A stretch of 38,175 nt of DNA, from contig PKUM01000242.1 of the NCBI GenBank assembly GCA_002868855.1, positions 1 through 38,175 of the forward strand. The letters run 5' to 3'. The translations under genes were made by a program, and so were the position numbers. The notes beneath the pieces are model-generated. The model was not told where the DNA came from, made no database searches, and saw only the letters and a program-made list of their open reading frames with translations. Origin of the DNA: Chromatiales bacterium (GTDB lineage Bacteria; Pseudomonadota; Gammaproteobacteria; Steroidobacterales; BM003). This document shows positions 35,230 to 38,175 of the stretch, piece by piece; positions within the stretch are counted from its first letter, which is position 1, and each line of letters begins with the position of its first letter.

Positions 35230-35994
35230 TCAGGTCGTATCTTCGGCTGCCGGTTCGTTGGCGATGGTATCGACCAGCAGTGCGTCCTGTGGTCCGGATG
35301 CGAGCAAAATACGACGCCCAAGCCCCAGAGACTCTGCCTTTTTTACCACACGTTCGCTGGCGGTAACCAGCCGCGTCCGTGTCAACAGCGCCTTGGCCGG
35401 GGGGCCGAGGAGAGCAATTAGTGCGTCCAGAATCTCGACGCTTCCGACCATCACGAAGTCGATTGTGGCCGCCGCAAGCAGGCGCCGCATTTCGGCCAGC
35501 CGCGCGGCGCTCGGGCGAGCCCGGACCCGGCGGTAGACCTCCGCGTAGTCGATTTGCGCGCCACGTTCGCCCAGTGTAGTGGCAAGCAGTTCGCGGCCAC
35601 CGTTGCCGCGAACTATCAATATTCGCTTGCCTGCGACGTCGTTGAGTTCCGCGCACTCGAGCAGGGCCTCCGACGTAAAACCGCTGGTAGGACGCAGAAC
35701 CCCCTCCATCCCGTGCTGTTCCAGCTCGGTCGCGGTAGCACCGCCAACGGCAGCGAGGCGCGGGAATGGCGGCGCTTGCAACAGCTGCGCCAGGCCATGC
35801 AAGACCGCGTTGCGGCTGACAAAAATGACCCAGTCATAGTCGGTAGCCGGTGCCCGCGCGGTCTGCGCCTCTATGACCAGGGTCGGCAGCGCAATCGCAT
35901 CACCGCCTTCGTCGCGAATACGCTCGCACGCCTCTTCGTTGAACGGACGCGGGCGGGTGACGAGAATGCGTTGACCCTTGAGTCGCCCGCTCAC
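35230..35994 (-). CDS. hemD: Uroporphyrinogen-III synthase
   Basis: 254 residues (E. coli 246). Closes and inverts hydroxymethylbilane to uroporphyrinogen III. HemD is poorly conserved, but the two-domain pattern is recognisable: ILVTRPRPFNEEACERI at the N terminus, DWVIFVSRNAVLHGL, AAVGGATATEL, ILIVRGNGGRELL, YAEVYRR and a TIDFVMVGSVEIL second-domain strand. The GTG at 35994 places the ILVTRP strand at the usual distance and lies four bases after the hemC stop. Position after hemC supports the call. Confidence 0.93.
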   Translation of the reverse strand: MSGRLKGQRILVTRPRPFNEEACERIRDEGGDAIALPTLVIEAQTARAPATDYDWVIFVSRNAVLHGLAQLLQAPPFPRLAAVGGATATELEQHGMEGVLRPTSGFTSEALLECAELNDVAGKRILIVRGNGGRELLATTLGERGAQIDYAEVYRRVRARPSAARLAEMRRLLAAATIDFVMVGSVEILDALIALLGPPAKALLTRTRLVTASERVVKKAESLGLGRRILLASGPQDALLVDTIANEPAAEDTT

Positions 35995-35998
35995 GGGT

Positions 35999-36922
35999 TC
36001 AATCCTGCAACGCGGCGAGGATCTGGTCGGCGCCCTGCGCCAGCGCCTGTTGCGCCAGCGCGGTTCCAATCGCTTCGGCCGCATCGCTGCGCCCTTCGAG
36101 TTCCGCCGCGACCAGTTTGCTTCCGTCCGGTGAGACGACACGGGCGCGCAGTGTCAGCGTCTCAGCGGCGATCATTGCATGGGCCGCAACCGGCGACTGG
36201 CAGCTCGCGCCAAGACCCGCGGCAAACGCCCGCTCGGATTCGACGCAGAGGGTGGTGGTAGTGTCGCCAAGTGCGCGCAGCAAGCCGGCGATTTTTTCGT
36301 CGCCTTCGCGACATTCGATGCCGACCGCTCCCTGGCCCACTGCCGGCAGGCACTGCTCGACCGACAGGTATTCGCGAATACGCTCGGTGAGACCCAGCCG
36401 TTTCAGTCCCGCCGCGGCCAGAATAGCCGCATCGCAAAAACCTTCGTCAATCCGTGACAGCCGGGTGCCGACATTGCCGCGCAGCGCAACGACCTCGAGA
36501 TCGGGTCTCTGTGCCAGCAACTGGCTCTGCCGACGCAGGCTCGAGGTTCCGAGCCTGGCGCCGTGAGGCAACTCATCGAAACGCGAAAAATTGGTGGAGA
36601 CGAATGCATCGCGCGGGTCCTCGCGATCCATGATTGCGGCAAGCATGAATCCGTCCGGCATTTGCGCCGGAACGTCTTTCATCGAATGCACGGCGATGTC
36701 GGCTCGCCCGTCCTGAATCGCGATTTCCAGTTCCTTGATGAAAAGCCCCTTGCCGCCAATCTTGGCCAGACTCTTGTCGAGGATACGGTCGCCCTCCGTG
36801 GACAGTGGGTACAGGGTCACGGTCAAGTGCGGGTGATGGCGCTGCAATGCCGCGGCGACATGTTCGGCCTGCCACAATGCCAGCGGACTCTTGCGGGTCG
36901 CGATGCGAATGGTGTCGGTCAT
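35999..36922 (-). CDS. hemC: Hydroxymethylbilane synthase (porphobilinogen deaminase)
   Basis: 307 residues. Polymerises four porphobilinogens. The N terminus RIATRKSPLALWQAEHV, KGLFIKELEIAI, DIAVHSMKDVP, ARLGTSSLRRQSQLL and LRGNVGTRLSRID are diagnostic. The dipyrromethane cofactor would attach at Cys241 in GLGASCQSP (E. coli Cys242). ATG 36922 follows the algR-type gene's TGA by one base, and AGAAGATGAA provides a weak ribosome site. It leads the haem gene group and may share transcripts with the regulator genes. Confidence 0.96.
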   Translation of the reverse strand: MTDTIRIATRKSPLALWQAEHVAAALQRHHPHLTVTLYPLSTEGDRILDKSLAKIGGKGLFIKELEIAIQDGRADIAVHSMKDVPAQMPDGFMLAAIMDREDPRDAFVSTNFSRFDELPHGARLGTSSLRRQSQLLAQRPDLEVVALRGNVGTRLSRIDEGFCDAAILAAAGLKRLGLTERIREYLSVEQCLPAVGQGAVGIECREGDEKIAGLLRALGDTTTTLCVESERAFAAGLGASCQSPVAAHAMIAAETLTLRARVVSPDGSKLVAAELEGRSDAAEAIGTALAQQALAQGADQILAALQD

Positions 36923-36923
36923 T

Positions 36924-37685
36924 TCATCTTCTTTCGTTTTTATTGATGGCGCCGTCCGCAAGATACTTGCGCACGGTACTGAGGTGGCGGCGGCTCACTG
37001 CGAGCGTCTTGTCGCTGCCGCGTAGTCGCGCGAACCACTGACCCTCGCTATTCTTTTCCAGCGCGGCCAGATATGCCACTGCGACCAACGCATTACGATG
37101 GATGCGAACGAAGCCCGATGCAAATTCTTCCTCGAGCTCCCTGAGTGATTCGTCGATCAGGATTTCGCTATCGCAAGTTCTGACAACGACGTATTTCTGG
37201 TCAGCCTGAAAACAAAGTACGTCATCGACCGGTATCAGTTGCAGGCTGTCCTTGACCTTGGCGCAAATGTGTTTTCGCGCCGCGCTCGTGTCGGTGCCGT
37301 CGCTGCCGAGAGAGCGCAGTTGCGCCAGGGTCGGACGGCGCGCGTGTCTTACCGCGTCGAGCAGGCGCTCCCGCCGTACCGGTTTGACCAGATAGCCCAC
37401 CGCGCGCGCCTCGAAAGCGTCCATCGCGTACTCGCTGTAAGCGGTGGTAAAAATCACCGCCGGCGGAGTATCGAGCTGGGTCAGGTGGCGGGCCGCCTCC
37501 ACCCCGTCCATGCCCGGCATGCGGATATCCATCAGCACCACGTCCGGATCGAGAGCTTCACACGCTTCGAGCGCGGCCCGGCCATCGCCCGCCTCGCCGA
37601 TTACCTCGCATTCACTGTCCTCCGCGAGCAGGCGTCGCAGCCGGTCACGCGCCGGTTGTTCATCATCAACGATGAGAATTTTCAT
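36924..37685 (-). CDS. algR: LytTR-type response regulator, AlgR family
   Basis: 253 residues. The receiver domain starts MKILIVDDEQPARDRLRRLL, with acidic pocket Asp7/Asp8 and phosphoacceptor Asp53 (VVLMDIRMPGMDGVEA), then FTTAYSEYAMDAFE and the VGYLVKPV lysine. The C-terminal LytTR DNA-binding domain covers about 150-250 (VDDVLCFQADQKYVVVRT, GFVRIHRNALV, VSRRHLSTVRKYL). Identity with Pseudomonas AlgR is inferred from this architecture and from the algZ-algR-hemC order. It overlaps the kinase gene by 20 bases and ends one base before hemC. Confidence 0.93.
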   Translation of the reverse strand: MKILIVDDEQPARDRLRRLLAEDSECEVIGEAGDGRAALEACEALDPDVVLMDIRMPGMDGVEAARHLTQLDTPPAVIFTTAYSEYAMDAFEARAVGYLVKPVRRERLLDAVRHARRPTLAQLRSLGSDGTDTSAARKHICAKVKDSLQLIPVDDVLCFQADQKYVVVRTCDSEILIDESLRELEEEFASGFVRIHRNALVAVAYLAALEKNSEGQWFARLRGSDKTLAVSRRHLSTVRKYLADGAINKNERR

Positions 37686-38175
37686 CGCCGTTGCTCTCTT
37701 CGGGAAATTCAAGCGTTACATCGAAACGGTCATGCTCGGCATCGATCGTCAGCCGCGATCTGCCCGGGTAAGCGAGCTCGAGTCTTTCACGAATGTTGTC
37801 GAGCGCGATCCGGTTGCCCTGCTGCCGGCGCGGTGTCGGGTCGACAGGTAACGGGTTGCTGACCTTGATGGCAACCCGGCCATTTTTTACTTCGCCGGTA
37901 ATATTGACCGTTCCGCCGTCCGGCGATGGCTCGATACCGTGATAAATCGCATTCTCCAGTAACGGTTGCACGATCAGGCTGGGTACGCGCACCCGCAACG
38001 GCAACGAATCGATTCGCCATTCGACCTCGAGCCGCGAACCGAGTCTCAGCTGCTCGATGCGCTGATAAATCCGTGCCAGTTCCAGTTCTTCCTTCAGCGG
38101 TATCCTGCTGCGCTCGTCGTGGAGCGTGGCCCGGAACAGGTCCGCCAGATCTTCCACCGCCTCCTCGGCGCGCTC
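37666..38175 (-). CDS. algZ: LytS/AlgZ-type sensor histidine kinase, C-terminal part (5' truncated by window edge)
   Basis: The frame is open to the right window edge, so only the last 169 residues are present; the GTG at 38157 is not the true start. The visible part runs from the end of the dimerisation region (EDLADLFRATLHDE...LKEELELARIYQRIEQLRLG) into the HATPase domain with the N box LIVQPLLENAIYHGIEP and the later QGNRIALDNIRERLELAYPG. The LytS-type histidine and membrane segments lie beyond the window. Assignment to AlgZ/FimS rests on the neighbouring algR-hemC order. Confidence 0.88.
   Translation of the reverse strand, partial: ERAEEAVEDLADLFRATLHDERSRIPLKEELELARIYQRIEQLRLGSRLEVEWRIDSLPLRVRVPSLIVQPLLENAIYHGIEPSPDGGTVNITGEVKNGRVAIKVSNPLPVDPTPRRQQGNRIALDNIRERLELAYPGRSRLTIDAEHDRFDVTLEFPEESNGDENSHR

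Noticed and set aside
1-38175. Search for CRISPR arrays, tRNA/rRNA genes, transposases, phage genes and toxin-antitoxin pairs
   Set aside because: No regularly spaced repeats, RNA gene signatures or such proteins were recognised. XerC is the housekeeping recombinase in its normal dapF-DUF484-xerC context, not an integrase.

Overview
The window is about 38 kb of GC-rich, gene-dense DNA that reads as the core chromosome of a gammaproteobacterium. The evidence is gene order: algZ-algR-hemC-hemD-hemX-hemY as in Pseudomonas, dapF-DUF484-xerC as in enterics and pseudomonads, hslV-hslU, a DUF971-ubiE-ubiJ-ubiB run, and a complete seven-gene trpEGDCFBA operon. Most genes are separated by a few bases or overlap as ATGA/GTGA. 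I see no tRNA, rRNA, CRISPR array, insertion sequence, phage gene or obvious island. The species cannot be named from this alone; a marine or environmental Chromatiales/Woeseiales/Xanthomonadales-type relative is a guess.

Layout, left to right. 1-4.8 kb: the 3' end of an FtsX/YbbP-type permease, a Nudix hydrolase, a minus-strand pair (glycerate-dehydrogenase-like enzyme, then photolyase), and a plus-strand coupled pair of a YcgN-like cysteine-rich protein and an iodotyrosine-deiodinase-type flavoprotein. 4.8-10.7 kb (minus): ABC exporter, YajQ, YfcG-type glutathione transferase and a divergent PEP carboxylase. 10.9-12.75 kb: an SLC13-type anion symporter with two RCK_C (TrkA_C) domains. 12.8-19.8 kb: the trp operon, preceded by a leader peptide, antiterminator and intrinsic terminator, and ending in a DUF2007 zinc-ribbon protein. 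19.8-28.25 kb (minus): CoA-binding protein, dapF, DUF484, xerC, hslV, hslU, DUF971, ubiE, ubiJ, ubiB. 28.3-32.5 kb: ubiD, an orphan ParA-type ATPase, a minus-strand SDR-type enzyme, and a 2Fe-2S/flavin reductase. 32.5-38.2 kb (minus): sensor kinase (partial), AlgR-type regulator, hemC, hemD, hemX, hemY.

Three pathways dominate: tryptophan synthesis (complete), ubiquinone synthesis (UbiB, UbiD, UbiE, UbiJ, plus a flavin reductase that could serve UbiD/UbiX chemistry), and the early haem pathway (HemC, HemD, with HemX/HemY). ATP-dependent proteolysis (HslUV), chromosome dimer resolution (XerC) and lysine/peptidoglycan precursor synthesis (DapF) complete the housekeeping set.

The best finding is the trp attenuator: a 26-codon leader with three Trp codons, an 8-bp perfect antiterminator and a strong terminator, possibly on a leaderless transcript. 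Next are the deiodinase homologue, which keeps all three substrate-binding residues, and a PEP carboxylase homologue altered at positions that are normally invariant. I did not find a clearly new multi-gene system; this is mostly ordinary core genome.
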